A stretch of DNA of 64,000 nt. Source: Sandaracinobacteroides sayramensis. Its GTDB lineage: Bacteria; Pseudomonadota; Alphaproteobacteria; Sphingomonadales; Sphingomonadaceae. The notes beneath the pieces are model-generated. The model was not told where the DNA came from and made no database searches. It saw only the letters and a program-made list of their open reading frames with translations. A program made the position numbers and the translations under genes. Of the stretch, positions 1 through 8,020 are shown piece after piece (the first letter of the stretch is position 1; every line of letters begins with the position of its first letter). Location: NCBI RefSeq assembly GCF_022014495.1, contig NZ_JAKLSQ010000003.1, positions 100,575 through 164,574 of the forward strand, in the 5' to 3' direction.

Positions 1-858
1 ATGGCACGGATCGCATTCGCAGGGCTTGGGGTGATGGGGTGGCCGATGGCGCGCCACCTGTCGGCCGCCGGGCATGAGCTTCGCTTGTTCAACCGCACGC
101 GGGAAAAGGCCGAGCGCTTCGCCGCGGCCTATGGCGGGAAGCCATGCACCAGCGCCGCCCAGGCCGCCGATGGCGCGGATGCCCTGATCACCTGCGTCGG
201 CGATGACGCTGATGTGCGGCAAGTGACGGTCGGCGCCGAAGGCGGATTCCAGAGCCTGGCCGATGGCGCGCTCTTCATCGACCACAGCACGGTCTCCGCC
301 AGCCTCGCACGGGTGCTTGCGGCGGAGAATCCGAGGCTTTTGTGCGTGGATGCCCCGGTGTCGGGCGGCCAGGCCGGCGCGGAATCCGGGCAACTGGCGG
401 TGATGTGCGGGGGAAGCGGGGAAGCGGTGGATGCCGCCCGGCCGTTGATCGCGGCCTATGGACGCCGCATCGTCCGCATCGGCCCGGCCGGCCATGGCCA
501 GCTGGCGAAGATGGCGAACCAGATCGCCATCGCCGGCGTGGTGCAGGGCCTGTCGGAATCGCTGCATTTCGCGATGAAGGCCGGGCTGGACACCGAGGCG
601 CTGCTGGACGCCATCGGCAAGGGCGCGGCGCAAAGCTGGCAGATGGACAATCGCGCGAAGACCATGGTGGAAGGCCGGTTCGATTTCGGCTTCGCGGTGG
701 ACCTGATGCGCAAGGATCTGGGGCTGGTGCTGGAGGAAGCGAGAGCGGTCGGCGCCAGCCTGCCGGTGGCGGCGCTGGTCGATCAATTCTACGCCGATGT
801 TCAGAAGCTGGGCGGTGCGCGTGACGACACCTCGTCGCTGATCCGGAGGCTGGCATGA
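1..858 (+). CDS. NAD(P)-dependent beta-hydroxyacid dehydrogenase (3-hydroxyisobutyrate dehydrogenase family)
   Basis: 285-residue cytosolic oxidoreductase. A Rossmann dinucleotide-binding motif GLGVMG lies at residues 8-13. The family substrate signature DAPVSGG is at 117-123, and the catalytic lysine K170 sits in GHGQLAKMANQ. Length and motif order fit 3-hydroxyisobutyrate / tartronate semialdehyde / glyoxylate-succinic semialdehyde reductases; the substrate cannot be chosen from sequence. The ATG is the first base of the window and the N-terminus looks complete, but any upstream operon partner is outside. Its stop overlaps the next gene by 4 bp (ATGA), so the two are probably translationally coupled. 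Confidence 0.9.
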   Translation: MARIAFAGLGVMGWPMARHLSAAGHELRLFNRTREKAERFAAAYGGKPCTSAAQAADGADALITCVGDDADVRQVTVGAEGGFQSLADGALFIDHSTVSASLARVLAAENPRLLCVDAPVSGGQAGAESGQLAVMCGGSGEAVDAARPLIAAYGRRIVRIGPAGHGQLAKMANQIAIAGVVQGLSESLHFAMKAGLDTEALLDAIGKGAAQSWQMDNRAKTMVEGRFDFGFAVDLMRKDLGLVLEEARAVGASLPVAALVDQFYADVQKLGGARDDTSSLIRRLA

Positions 859-2513
859 TCCGCGGCCTGCTGCTTCTGGCAGCCGTTTTCGTCACGGCTC
901 CGGCGGATGCCGCCAAGACGCTGATCGTCAACGCCAATGGCTATACCTTGGAGCAGGAGGGCGGGCTTCGGCGCTTCGCCGGGCTGCTGGTGGGCGACGA
1001 CGGCAAGGTGCTGGCGATCCTTCCGCGCGGCGCGGCCGAGCCGAAGCTGGCGGCGGGCGACTTCAAGCTGGACGCCAAGGGGCGCACGCTGATCCCCGGG
1101 CTGATCGACGCCCATGGGCATGTGCTGGGGCTGGGAATCGGCCTGAGGCAACTCGATCTGAGCGCCACAACCTCGCTTACGGACGCGCAGACGAAGATCG
1201 CGGCTTATGGCCAGGCCAATGCGGCGCAGGAATGGGTTCGTGGGCGGGGATGGAATCAGGTTCTCTGGGGCCTTGGCCGCTTCCCGACCGCGGCCGAGTT
1301 GGACAGCGCGCATGCGGCTCGGCCGGTCTGGCTGGAGCGGGTGGATGGCCATGCGGGCTGGGCCAATTCCGCCGCCATGAAGCTGGCGGGAATCAACAAG
1401 GCCACTAAGGATCCGGCAGGCGGCAAGATCGTGCGCGACGCGGCCGGCAACCCCACCGGCGTTTTCATCGACGCGGCGATGGCGCTGGTGGAGAAGCATA
1501 TTCCGCCGCCATCGGCGGGTGAGAAGGAGAAGGCGCTGGAAGCGGCGCTGGGGCATCTCGCCTCTCTGGGGCTGACCGGCGTGCATGACATGGGCGTCTC
1601 GCCCGATGCCTGGGCGCTCTACCGCAGCTTCGGGGACGAGGGGCGCCTCACCATCCGCATCACCGGCTATGCGGCCGGCATGGAGGCGATGGAAGCCATT
1701 TCCCCATTGCGCCCGACGCCCTGGCTTTATGAGGACCGGCTGAAGCTGCAGGGGATCAAGCTTTACGCCGATGGCGCGCTGGGCAGCCGTGGCGCCTGGC
1801 TGCTGGCGCCCTATACCGACGAAGCCGGCGCGCGCGGGCTGCAATTCCTGAACGACACGAGGCAGAAGAATCTTTTCAGCCGCGCGAACTTCCTGGGCTA
1901 TCAGGTGGCGGCGCACGCCATAGGCGACGCGGCTAACCGACAGGCTTTGGACAGTTTTTCTGAAATACGACCGACTTACGGTGATAAGTTCAGAAATCGT
2001 ATCGAGCATGCGCAGGTGATCGATACGGCGGACATCCCGCGTTTCGCCGAACTGCGCATCATCGCCTCGGTGCAGCCGACGCACGCCACGTCCGATAAGG
2101 GCATGGTGGAGGAGAGGTTGGGGCCGGCGCGACTGGAAGGCGCCTATGCCTGGTCGGCGCTGCGGAAGGCTGGCGTGCATCTGGCCCTGGGCTCGGATTT
2201 TCCGGTGGAGCCGGCCAATCCCTTCTATGGCCTGCACGCGGCCGTGACCCGGCAGGACCGGCAGGGCCAGCCGCCCGAAGGCTGGCGGGCAGGGGAGGCC
2301 ATGACCTTGCAGCAAGCCTTCGCGGGCTTCACGACCGATGCCGCCTGGGCGGGCGGGGCGGAGAACAGGGTCGGCACGCTGGAGCCGGGCCGCTGGGCCG
2401 ACTTCATCCTGCTGGACCGCGACCCGTTCGCCATCGCGCCGGCCGAGCTGTTCCAGGTGAAGGTGGAGGAAACCTGGCTCTCGGGCCGAAGGGTATTCCA
2501 GAAGAAGCCCTGA
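855..2513 (+). CDS. Exported amidohydrolase, YtcJ-like
   Basis: 552-residue metal-dependent hydrolase of the amidohydrolase superfamily, YtcJ/Amidohydro_3 type. Residues 1-20 are a signal peptide ending in APADAA, so the enzyme is probably periplasmic or secreted. Metal-site motifs run in order: HGH at 87-89, DGALGSRGA, HAIGDAANR, RIEHAQ and the C-terminal GSDFPVEPANP. Family members hydrolyse amides, imides or related C-N bonds; the substrate is unknown. It starts inside the stop of the upstream dehydrogenase. About 80 bases near 1925-2005 use AT-rich codons unlike the rest of the gene. Confidence 0.88.
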   Translation: MIRGLLLLAAVFVTAPADAAKTLIVNANGYTLEQEGGLRRFAGLLVGDDGKVLAILPRGAAEPKLAAGDFKLDAKGRTLIPGLIDAHGHVLGLGIGLRQLDLSATTSLTDAQTKIAAYGQANAAQEWVRGRGWNQVLWGLGRFPTAAELDSAHAARPVWLERVDGHAGWANSAAMKLAGINKATKDPAGGKIVRDAAGNPTGVFIDAAMALVEKHIPPPSAGEKEKALEAALGHLASLGLTGVHDMGVSPDAWALYRSFGDEGRLTIRITGYAAGMEAMEAISPLRPTPWLYEDRLKLQGIKLYADGALGSRGAWLLAPYTDEAGARGLQFLNDTRQKNLFSRANFLGYQVAAHAIGDAANRQALDSFSEIRPTYGDKFRNRIEHAQVIDTADIPRFAELRIIASVQPTHATSDKGMVEERLGPARLEGAYAWSALRKAGVHLALGSDFPVEPANPFYGLHAAVTRQDRQGQPPEGWRAGEAMTLQQAFAGFTTDAAWAGGAENRVGTLEPGRWADFILLDRDPFAIAPAELFQVKVEETWLSGRRVFQKKP

Positions 2514-2521
2514 TGAGGCGT

Positions 2522-3382
2522 TCAGCTTTCGGGCTGTCGCTTGGATTGCGGCGCGGGGCCGGGGCTTGAAGGGCCGGAGCTTGAGGGGCGGGGTCCGAAG
2601 GGAAGCAGCGGCGCCATCTCGGACGGATCGTCGATCCCATAATTGGGTGGGAAATGGTCCGGCAGATGGTGGGTGCCGAACAGCCTGTCCATGATCGGCA
2701 GCAGCGTGGCGTAATTATGATCCCGCCATTCGTCGTTGGTATGGTGCCAATGGTGGAAGGCCGGGGTCACCAGCAGCTTTTCCAGCGGCCCCAGCCGCCA
2801 GCGCACATTGGCGTGGATGAAGAAGGACCAGAAGGCCGCGAACAGCAGCAGCAGGATCGGGATCAGATTGTCCCGTCCGGCGACCGGCTCCGCGAAGCCC
2901 AGCGCATACAGCGGGAAAAGCGCCGTCATCCGCGCCCAAAGGATGTCGACGGGGTGGTTGTGGCTGTTGGTCAGCCAGTTCACCTGTTCCGGCTGGTGGT
3001 GGCGGGCGTGGAACTGCCACAGCAGCGGCCATTCATGCGACAGCCGATGCCCCCAATAGCTGCAAAGCTCCGACAGGAAGAGGCTGACCACCAGCTTCAG
3101 CGCGAAGGGCATGGAAGCGAGAAGCTCCAGCCAGGCGGCCGGCAACAATTGCCGCGCGGTGGCAGCGACAAAGGCGAGCGGCGCGGCGAGAAGCATGGCC
3201 GGAAGGAGATTGTTCAGGAAGTAATAGCCGACTTCTCCGGCCAGCGGCGATTTCGGGCCGCGTTCGGGATTGCCGAAAAACCGCTCCATCGGCACGAACA
3301 CGGCGGCCAATATTCCCAGCCACAGCGTCAGCCGGGCGAAATCCAGCAGAAACTGCTGCAGGAAGGGAAAAAGGCTGGACAT
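2522..3382 (-). CDS. Sterol desaturase / fatty acid hydroxylase family membrane protein
   Basis: 286-residue integral membrane di-iron enzyme. The three histidine boxes are clear: HRLSH at 112-116, HARHH at 125-129 and HHWHH at 210-214, with a further HNH at 141-143. Hydrophobic segments lie near residues 10-30, 53-75, 92-108 and 170-190. Bacterial members hydroxylate or desaturate lipids, including carotenoids and sphingolipid-like chains; no neighbour fixes the substrate. The C-terminal 25 residues are a Ser/Pro-rich tail. It is transcribed toward the amidohydrolase, 8 bp from that stop. Confidence 0.87.
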   Translation of the reverse strand: MSSLFPFLQQFLLDFARLTLWLGILAAVFVPMERFFGNPERGPKSPLAGEVGYYFLNNLLPAMLLAAPLAFVAATARQLLPAAWLELLASMPFALKLVVSLFLSELCSYWGHRLSHEWPLLWQFHARHHQPEQVNWLTNSHNHPVDILWARMTALFPLYALGFAEPVAGRDNLIPILLLLFAAFWSFFIHANVRWRLGPLEKLLVTPAFHHWHHTNDEWRDHNYATLLPIMDRLFGTHHLPDHFPPNYGIDDPSEMAPLLPFGPRPSSSGPSSPGPAPQSKRQPES

Positions 3383-3398
3383 GCCGGGGCGGGAAAGA

Positions 3399-3431
3399 CC
3401 GGGCGGCGCGATCTGCGCCGCCCGGCCCTTT
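3399..3431 (-). terminator. Rho-independent terminator after the PEP-CTERM gene
   Basis: A perfect 11-bp stem (CCGGGCGGCGC paired with GCGCCGCCCGG) around a 5-nt loop, followed on the minus strand by TCTTTCC. It lies between the PEP-CTERM gene and the downstream desaturase gene and should insulate them. Confidence 0.8.
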
Positions 3432-3444
3432 ATCCTTCAGCCTG

Positions 3445-4152
3445 TCAGGCGCTGACGGCCGTGGCGGCCGCGCGGCGGCGAGCCGCAAAGCCCACGGCGC
3501 CGAAGCCCAGCAGCATCATCGCCCAGGTGGCCGGCTCGGGCACGCCGCCCGTCGCCTGCAGCGAAACGCCGTCCAGGAAGGAGATCGGCGGAGCGCCGCC
3601 CGGCGTTCCGACGGCGAGGAACTTCAGGACCTGCGAAGTCGCCGTGGCGGTGAAGAGCATCGTCTGCTTTTCCCACGGCCCGACACCGCCTTCCGGCAGT
3701 TCGAACAGGCTGGACAGCTTCACTTCGTCGCCGAAGCTCACTTCCCAACGCTCGGTGGTCGGCCCTTTGAAGTCGAGCTGCTGCCCGGCGGCTTGCCAGA
3801 AGTTCAGCTCATAGGTCTGGCCAATGGTCAGGCCTTCGATCGTCTGCCAGAAGGCGCCGGCAAACGGCGGATCACCATCGGCGAGCACGAAGTCGCCACC
3901 GTCCGGGCTGGTTTCCGGGAACGGCCCGTAAACGGCCAGATACTTGCTCGGATCATCGGCTGTGCCGGGCGAAGCGATGAAGGTGAGATTGGCTCCACCC
4001 GACCAATGCTCGACACCGGACTGGGTGAAATATTTCTTGTCCCCGTCGTTGACGTTGTTCAGTTCAAACGAACCGTTCTTCACCAGTTCGACGGCAGCGC
4101 TCGCCGGCATGGCGATAGCCGCTGCGACGGCAGCGATCACAATTTTCCGCAT
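3445..4152 (-). CDS. PEPxxWA-CTERM sorting domain protein
   Basis: 235-residue exported protein. The start is placed at the ATG at 4152 because a signal peptide (residues 1-20, ending MPASAA) begins there; an upstream in-frame extension to 4239 lacks coding character. The middle region, with NGSFELNN near residue 26 and a Trp/Gly-rich beta pattern, resembles DUF642/carbohydrate-binding-like modules often paired with this tail. The C-terminus has VPEPATWAMM at 204-213, a short hydrophobic helix and an Arg-rich end (ARRR), the hallmark recognised by exosortase systems. The protein is probably delivered to the outer surface. The sorting machinery itself is not in this window. Confidence 0.9.
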   Translation of the reverse strand: MRKIVIAAVAAAIAMPASAAVELVKNGSFELNNVNDGDKKYFTQSGVEHWSGGANLTFIASPGTADDPSKYLAVYGPFPETSPDGGDFVLADGDPPFAGAFWQTIEGLTIGQTYELNFWQAAGQQLDFKGPTTERWEVSFGDEVKLSSLFELPEGGVGPWEKQTMLFTATATSQVLKFLAVGTPGGAPPISFLDGVSLQATGGVPEPATWAMMLLGFGAVGFAARRRAAATAVSA

Positions 4153-4392
4153 AATGCCCCCATGTTCAGGCAGAGCCGCCGACCCATTCGGTGGCCTGTG
4201 ACGCCAATAGAAGCGGAGGATGAAATAGCTCAACGGCAAATTCGCGCAGAGTTGCCATAAGCTTGTATAAAAGACGGTTAACGCCGCAGGAATGTGAAAC
4301 AGTGATCGAATGCCTAAAATATATCTTCCAAATAGTTAACAAATATTAGGCTTAAGATCGTTCGCTAATGCCATGATTATTGGCCGGCTGCG

Positions 4393-5112
4393 TCATCCTG
4401 TGAGGCTGGATTGTCCGTCGCGGCTTATTTTCAGCCGGGATGCGCCCGGGCCAATTGCCGGCAGGGCGTCGACAATGGCCCTGGCAACGGTATCGGGGGT
4501 CTTCAGCGTTTGCGGGTCTTCGCCGGGATAGGCTTTGGCGCGCATGCTGGTGCGGGTTCCTCCGGGGTCGACGATCAGCGCATTCACGCCAAGCGCCTGC
4601 ATTTCGGCCGCATAGACTCCGACGAGGCTTTCGAGCGCCGCCTTGCTGGCGGCATAAGGCCCCCAATAGGCTTCGTGCCGGCCGGCGACGGAGGAGGAAA
4701 TGGCGACGACCGTTCCCCGCGCCCGGCGGAGCATGGCGTCGAAATCGCGGATCAGCCGCCATTGCGCGGTGACGTTCAGCACCATCACCTTGTCGAATTC
4801 CTTCGGGGAAACATGCGCCAGCGGCGCCAGCTCGCCGAGCGTCGCGGCGTTCAGCACCAGGAGGTCGAGCTTTTCCCAGCGGCCGGCGATAGCGGCCGCA
4901 AGCCGATCCACTTCCTCGCTTTTGGTGATGTCGAGGGGGGCGATGGTGGCCGAGCCGCCGGCGGCGTGAATCCGATCCTCGGTCTCGATCAGGCCCGCTT
5001 CCGTGCGGGCGGTCAGCACGACATGGTAATCGTCCGCCGCGAGGCGCTCCGCAAGGGCGGCGCCGATGCCGCGGCTGGCGCCGGTTACCAGCGCGATCTT
5101 CTGCTCCGCCAT
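4393..5112 (-). CDS. SDR family oxidoreductase
   Basis: 239-residue classical short-chain dehydrogenase/reductase. The cofactor motif TGASRGIG is at 10-17, NAAT near 88, the catalytic Ser near 140, and Tyr153/Lys157 in YAASK. An Arg at position 37 after the second strand suggests NADP(H) preference (inference). Its ATG overlaps the purF stop by one base (TGATG), so it is co-translated with purF; a role in purine metabolism does not follow from that. Substrate unknown. Confidence 0.88.
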   Translation of the reverse strand: MAEQKIALVTGASRGIGAALAERLAADDYHVVLTARTEAGLIETEDRIHAAGGSATIAPLDITKSEEVDRLAAAIAGRWEKLDLLVLNAATLGELAPLAHVSPKEFDKVMVLNVTAQWRLIRDFDAMLRRARGTVVAISSSVAGRHEAYWGPYAASKAALESLVGVYAAEMQALGVNALIVDPGGTRTSMRAKAYPGEDPQTLKTPDTVARAIVDALPAIGPGASRLKISRDGQSSLTG

Positions 5113-6566
5113 CAGGCGATCCCCCGCGTCAGCAGGCCGAGTTGCGGCGCGGCTTCCTGCGCTTCATGGTCGGTCAGCCGGGTCGGATAGTCGCCGGTGA
5201 AGCAGGCGTCGCAATATTGCGGGCAATTGGCGACCCGGGACTTCTCGCCGAGCGCGCGATAGAGGCCGTCGATGGAAATGAAGGCCAGGCTGTCGCAGCC
5301 GATATAGTCCCGCATCTCGTCGACGCTCATCTGCGCCGCCAGCAGCTTGGAGCGTTCCGGCGTGTCGACGCCGTAGAAGCAGCTGTTGGTGGTAGGCGGG
5401 CTGGCGATCCTCAGATGCACCTCGGCGGCGCCTGCCTCGCGCAGCATGGTGACGATCTTCACCGAAGTGGTGCCGCGCACCACGGAATCGTCGATCAGCA
5501 CCAGCCGCTTGCCGGCGATCATCGCGCGATTGGCGTTGTGCTTCAGCTTCACGCCCAGGTGGCGGATCTGGTCGCCGGGCTGGATGAAGGTGCGGCCGAC
5601 ATAGTGGGAACGGATGATCCCCAGCTCGAATGGGATGCCAGCCGCCTGGGCATAGCCGATCGCCGCCGGCGTGCCGGAGTCCGGCACCGGCACGACCATA
5701 TCGGCTTCGACCGGCGCCTCGGCCGCCAGTTCGGCGCCGATCGACTTGCGCACCTGATAGACGGAAAGCCCGTCCGAGAAGCTGTCCGGCCGGGAGAAAT
5801 AGACCTGCTCGAAGATGCAGGGGCGGGGCTTGCTCGCCTCGAAGGGCTTCAGCGATCGCAGGCCTTGGTCGTTGATGACCACCAGCTCGCCGGGCTCGAT
5901 CGAGCGGATGAAGCTGGCGCCGACGATGTCGAGCGCCACCGTTTCCGAGGCGAGGATCCAGGCGTCCCCCAGCTTGCCCAGCACCAGCGGGCGGATGCCC
6001 AGCGGGTCGCGGCAGGCGATCAGCCCCTCGGCGGTGAGGCAGAGAAGGGAGTAGGCGCCTTCCACCTGCTTCAGCGCGTCGATGAAGCGGTCGAGCAGGG
6101 TGCGGAAGCTGGAGGTGGCGACCAGATGGATGATCACCTCGGTGTCCGAGGTGGACTGGAAGATGGAGCCGCGCCGGATCAGCTCGGACTTCAGCGTCAT
6201 CGCGTTGGAGAGATTGCCATTGTGCGCGACGGCGAAGCCGCCGCAGGCGAGATCGGCGAACAGCGGCTGCACGTTGCGGAAGCCATTGTCCCCCGTCGTC
6301 GCATAGCGGTTATGGCCGATGGCGGCGGCGCCCGGCAGGCGCTCGATCACATCGTTGCGGTCGAAATTGCCGGCCACATGCCCCATGGCGCGATGGACGT
6401 GGAATTCCCCATCGTCGAAGCTGAGGATGCCGGCGGCTTCCTGCCCCCGATGCTGCAGGGCGTGCAGGCCGAGCGCGGTCATCGCCGAGGCCTGCTGGCC
6501 GCCCCACACGCCGAACACCCCGCACTCCTCGCGCAGCTTGTCGTCGTCGAACGGGTCGGTGCCCAT
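5112..6566 (-). CDS. purF: Amidophosphoribosyltransferase
   Basis: First committed step of de novo purine synthesis: PRPP plus glutamine to 5-phosphoribosylamine. From the ATG at 6566 the protein is 484 residues. The nucleophilic Cys15 follows a short propeptide (DDDKLREEC) that is normally removed. The glutaminase domain is N-terminal, and the PRPP-binding motif VLIDDSVVRGTT lies in the C-terminal half. A CDAC pair near the C-terminus (PQYCDACFTGDYP) matches the iron-sulfur type of PurF, as in Bacillus, rather than the cluster-free Escherichia coli type. An alternative ATG at 6611 would add 15 residues and has a slightly better ribosome site. Confidence 0.96.
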   Translation of the reverse strand: MGTDPFDDDKLREECGVFGVWGGQQASAMTALGLHALQHRGQEAAGILSFDDGEFHVHRAMGHVAGNFDRNDVIERLPGAAAIGHNRYATTGDNGFRNVQPLFADLACGGFAVAHNGNLSNAMTLKSELIRRGSIFQSTSDTEVIIHLVATSSFRTLLDRFIDALKQVEGAYSLLCLTAEGLIACRDPLGIRPLVLGKLGDAWILASETVALDIVGASFIRSIEPGELVVINDQGLRSLKPFEASKPRPCIFEQVYFSRPDSFSDGLSVYQVRKSIGAELAAEAPVEADMVVPVPDSGTPAAIGYAQAAGIPFELGIIRSHYVGRTFIQPGDQIRHLGVKLKHNANRAMIAGKRLVLIDDSVVRGTTSVKIVTMLREAGAAEVHLRIASPPTTNSCFYGVDTPERSKLLAAQMSVDEMRDYIGCDSLAFISIDGLYRALGEKSRVANCPQYCDACFTGDYPTRLTDHEAQEAAPQLGLLTRGIA

Positions 6567-6758
6567 AGGAATCGCCTGTGGGAAGATTCCGCCGCCGGAA
6601 ACCGCTGCCATCTTAACCTGCCTGTCTTGTGAGCCGCTCGCCGGGCCGCCATAGGGCCTTGGGCCGCATTTGTCGCTAGCAGTTGTATGCGCTGGTGTCA
6701 TTAAACCGCCATCTGTCATCAAAACGCCATGTGCCATCAGAAGGTGATTTTTCAAGTT

Positions 6759-7106
6759 ATGGCAGACATGTTCGAACCCAAGCTGGATGCGGCCGGATTG
6801 CTGACGGCGGTGGTGACGCACGCCGAATCGGGCGAATTGCTGATGGTGGCGCATATGAACCGCGAAGCGATCGCCCGCACGCAGGAGACGGGGAGGGCGC
6901 ATTTCTGGTCCCGCAGCCGCCAGTCGCTGTGGCTCAAGGGCGAGACCTCCGGCCATTTCCTGGATGTGCGCGAGATATGGGTGGACTGCGATCAGGACTG
7001 TCTGTGGGTGAAGGCGATCCCCGCCGGGCCGGCATGCCACACCGGCGCGCCGAGCTGCTTTTATCGCAAGCTGGATGGCGGGGCGTTGCAGCCGATCAAG
7101 GGTTAA
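6759..7106 (+). CDS. hisI: Phosphoribosyl-AMP cyclohydrolase
   Basis: 115-residue single-domain enzyme that opens the adenine ring of phosphoribosyl-AMP, the third step of histidine synthesis. Metal ligands are clear: DCDQDC at residues 76-81 supplies the magnesium aspartates and one zinc cysteine, and Cys93 and Cys100 in CHTGAPSC supply the others. The start at 6759 (MADMFEP) gives the usual length; an in-frame ATG at 6729 would add ten atypical residues. It is divergent from purF and not fused to hisE. Histidine and purine synthesis are linked through AICAR, so the pairing makes metabolic sense (inference). Confidence 0.94.
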   Translation: MADMFEPKLDAAGLLTAVVTHAESGELLMVAHMNREAIARTQETGRAHFWSRSRQSLWLKGETSGHFLDVREIWVDCDQDCLWVKAIPAGPACHTGAPSCFYRKLDGGALQPIKG

Positions 7107-7463
7107 TGTTCATTAACTATTGAGCGAAACCTGCCATGAAACGGGGCAGGTCGGTCACAATAAATGACTAAACAGAATCGCTTTCGGGCCGTATGCTGGG
7201 CTCAGTGGCGAGGCGGTGTTCAAGTCCGCACGCACTCGCTTTCAGGGTCGGACTTCACCGTTCCGCCGCCCGGGTCTTGTGGCCCGGGTGGCGGACGGCA
7301 GGCCTGATTGCCCGAACAGCTTTCAACATAATCGCGCCCCTTTATGGGAGGGGGCCATCTTTACCCGTTGTCACCATGCGCAGGTAGTGGAAGTGCTTGA
7401 ATCAATTTAGGCACTCCGTCACCCGGGGGCGGCTTTCTTCCTTGAGCTTTTTGGCTGTGGAAA

Positions 7464-7497
7464 AGCTGGACCCCGGGTCAAGCCCGGGGTGACGAGG
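7464..7497 (+). repeat. Palindromic CCCGGGTCAAGCCCGGG repeat unit
   Basis: A 34-base unit beginning AGCTGGACCCCGGGTCAAGC and continuing to GACGAGG. It is identical to the right arm of the pair at 49088-49121. The core CCCCGGG-TCAAG-CCCGGGG can fold on itself. To its left (about 7420-7450) is a decayed inverted partner beginning CCGTCACCCGGGGGCGGC. Confidence 0.8.
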
Positions 7498-7555
7498 GGC
7501 GGTGGAGGCCGCGGCCAGAAACTCAAACTGGCTCGAAGTCTATACATCATATCAG

Positions 7556-7571
7556 TTGACGTGAACGTAAA
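7556..7571 (+). promoter_or_regulatory. Probable MerR-family operator
   Basis: TTGACGTGAACGTAAA is an imperfect palindrome (TTGACGT, 2-nt spacer, ACGTAAA; one mismatch) ending 8 bases before the regulator's start codon. Its position and symmetry fit autoregulation by the adjacent MerR protein. ACGT-centred sites are known for LiuR-type MerR regulators of branched-chain and fatty acid catabolism. The assignment to this protein is inference. Confidence 0.5.
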
Positions 7572-7579
7572 GGTAATAT

Positions 7580-8005
7580 ATGTTCGCTCTCATGGGAGAT
7601 GGGAGTGACCAGAAGGTGCGAGCCGCCGGTGCCGGCCCGGCGCCCGAAAGCTTTTCGATCACCGATCTGGCGCGGGAATATGGCGTCACCTCCCGCACGC
7701 TGCGCTTCTATGAGGACGAGGGGCTGATCCACCCGACAAGGCGGGGGATGACCCGCATCTACTCCCGCGCCGACCATGCCCGTCTCGGCTGGATTCTCCG
7801 CGGCCGGTCCGTGGGCTTCACGCTGGCCGACATCCGCGAGCTTCTGGACATGTATGCTCCCGGCGAGGCCCGGCGGGCCCAGTTGGAAGCCGCCATCGCC
7901 AAGAGCCGCGAACGCATCGCCGCGCTGGAAGGCCAGCGCGCCGCAATCGACGCCACCATCGCCGAATTGCAAGATTTCTGCCGCACTGTCGAAGCGCGGC
8001 TCTGA
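7580..8005 (+). CDS. MerR family transcriptional regulator, LiuR-like
   Basis: 141-residue regulator. An N-terminal winged helix-turn-helix spans about residues 23-90 (FSITDLAREYGVTSRTLRFY, then YEDEGLI and RRGMTRIYS). It is followed by a long dimerisation coiled coil (about 95-138). No metal-binding cysteine pair is present at the end, only one Cys near 134, so it is not a CueR/ZntR-type metal sensor. It heads a fatty acid degradation operon, 15 bp from the acyl-CoA dehydrogenase, so it probably represses that operon and answers to an acyl-CoA. The start at 7580 has AAAGG six bases upstream; ATG 7592 is possible. Confidence 0.87.
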   Translation: MFALMGDGSDQKVRAAGAGPAPESFSITDLAREYGVTSRTLRFYEDEGLIHPTRRGMTRIYSRADHARLGWILRGRSVGFTLADIRELLDMYAPGEARRAQLEAAIAKSRERIAALEGQRAAIDATIAELQDFCRTVEARL

Positions 8006-8020
8006 ACGAAGGAAAAGACC

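Larger units (their letters stand above)
7107..7579. other. Long non-coding stretch with strong hairpins
   Basis: 473 bases between hisI and the MerR gene with no credible gene; two 64-codon frames here lack coding character. It holds a bulged stem (GTCCG at about 7231 pairing with CGGAC at about 7251), a near-perfect hairpin at about 7265-7294 (CCGCCGCCCGGG / CCCGGGTGGCGG), a palindromic repeat unit at 7464-7497, and a probable operator at 7556-7571. It could encode a small RNA or be repeat debris; see findings. Confidence 0.5.

Noticed and set aside
801-2315. Long open frame antisense to the amidohydrolase
   Set aside because: Rich in Arg/His/Gln/Gly, no domain match, and it mirrors the GC3 bias of the real gene on the other strand.
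3383-4152. Sigma-54 promoter ahead of the first PEP-CTERM gene
   Set aside because: TGGCAACTCTGCGCG-like sequence upstream is one base out of register for GG/GC spacing.
7218-7240. TTCAAGT resembling a tRNA T-loop
   Set aside because: The flanking bases do not form a 5-bp T stem, and no acceptor, D or anticodon arms can be built.
7193-7410. Two small plus-strand frames in the 7107-7579 gap
   Set aside because: No ribosome site, atypical composition, and they run through strong hairpins.
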